A DNA stretch of 23,220 bases from positions 1-23,220 of the forward strand of contig JAGLYR010000211.1 of assembly GCA_023132135.1 (NCBI GenBank). The letters are read 5' to 3'. Numbering within the stretch: position 1 is the stretch's first letter; each line of letters starts with the position of its first letter. The position numbers were made by a program, and so were the translations under genes. Positions 23,090 to 23,220 of the stretch are shown in pieces. Source of the stretch: Candidatus Eiseniibacteriota bacterium. GTDB taxonomy: Bacteria > Arandabacterota > Arandabacteria > JAGLYR01. A model generated the notes under the pieces. The model did not search any database, was not told the origin of the DNA, and saw only the letters and a list, made by a program, of their open reading frames with translations.

Positions 23090-23220
23090 CTATTCCTGTC
23101 TGCGCTCGCCACTCTGCCCTGTCTTGAGAAGGTGTTTCCTGAAGAACGCAAGCTGGTCGCTCACGCACTTCTCGAAGTTGCTCCCCAGGTAGATACCGAA
23201 GTGACCAGTAGGATAATGAA
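23090..23220 (-). CDS. C-terminal end of an alpha/beta hydrolase, possibly polyhydroxyalkanoate synthase-like (partial)
   Basis: The minus strand is open from the window edge to a TAG at 23090-23092. The last residues read HYPTGHFGIYLGSNFEKCV, then SDQLAFFRKHLLKTGQSGER. A GH-x-G-x-Y/F-x-G-S/G segment followed by an amphipathic helix is how PhaC-type and related alpha/beta hydrolases end; the His would be the catalytic base. Only 43 codons are visible, so the family is tentative. It converges on the methyltransferase gene. A weak hairpin (CATTGGG at 23024-23030 with CCCAATG at 23055-23061) lies between them. Confidence 0.5.
   Translation of the reverse strand, partial: HYPTGHFGIYLGSNFEKCVSDQLAFFRKHLLKTGQSGERRQE

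Overview
The window is GC-rich, densely coded bacterial DNA with canonical Shine-Dalgarno sites (for example AAGGAGGTGA in front of the gene at 21405). A predicted outer-membrane barrel, a lipoprotein-like surface protein and FG-GAP and PAS-kinase genes point to a diderm bacterium. The mix resembles poorly cultured lineages such as Eisenbacteria, Latescibacterota or KSB1-type bacteria, but there is no rRNA or marker gene here that fixes the phylum.

Left block (1-6053, minus strand). A tRNA with a CAU anticodon is followed by tilS, hpt, ftsH, folP and cdaA, packed with tiny gaps or overlaps. This is the widely conserved order that links lysidine tRNA modification, purine salvage, membrane proteolysis, folate synthesis and c-di-AMP signalling. 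A palindrome at 6044-6082 carries a TTGACA box in each arm and appears to drive this operon leftward and an envelope pair rightward.

Envelope pair (6145-8603, plus). A putative lipoprotein with two DNRLRE-like modules is followed by an outer-membrane beta-barrel protein. A strong palindrome and one copy of a dispersed repeat follow.

Signalling and transport block (8870-14487, minus). DUF72 protein, biotin transporter BioY, a four-PAS histidine kinase whose phospho-accepting histidine is replaced by glutamine, and an intact PAS hybrid kinase with a receiver domain.

Middle (14726-17642). A small membrane protein on the plus strand overlaps tail-to-tail with an RNA polymerase omega-like gene on the minus strand. 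The second, inverted copy of the dispersed repeat comes next, then a small membrane protein translationally coupled to a secreted FG-GAP repeat protein.

Right block (17654-23220). A patatin-like phospholipase (minus), a YihY/BrkB membrane protein, tRNA-Asn whose 3' end forms one arm of a 23-bp perfect palindrome, a four-helix-bundle (S23/IVP family) gene framed by heptamer arrays, two lower-GC genes (DUF3795 and a DUF1579-like protein), a membrane-anchored methyltransferase, and the C-terminal end of an alpha/beta hydrolase (minus, cut by the window edge).

No CRISPR array, transposase, phage or defence system was seen. The most unusual feature is a set of short tandem arrays, mostly of period 7, in the intergenic gaps. 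Each has a different unit sequence, and some run into the ends of genes. The degenerate kinase, the dispersed inverted repeat and the tRNA-Asn palindrome are the next best leads.
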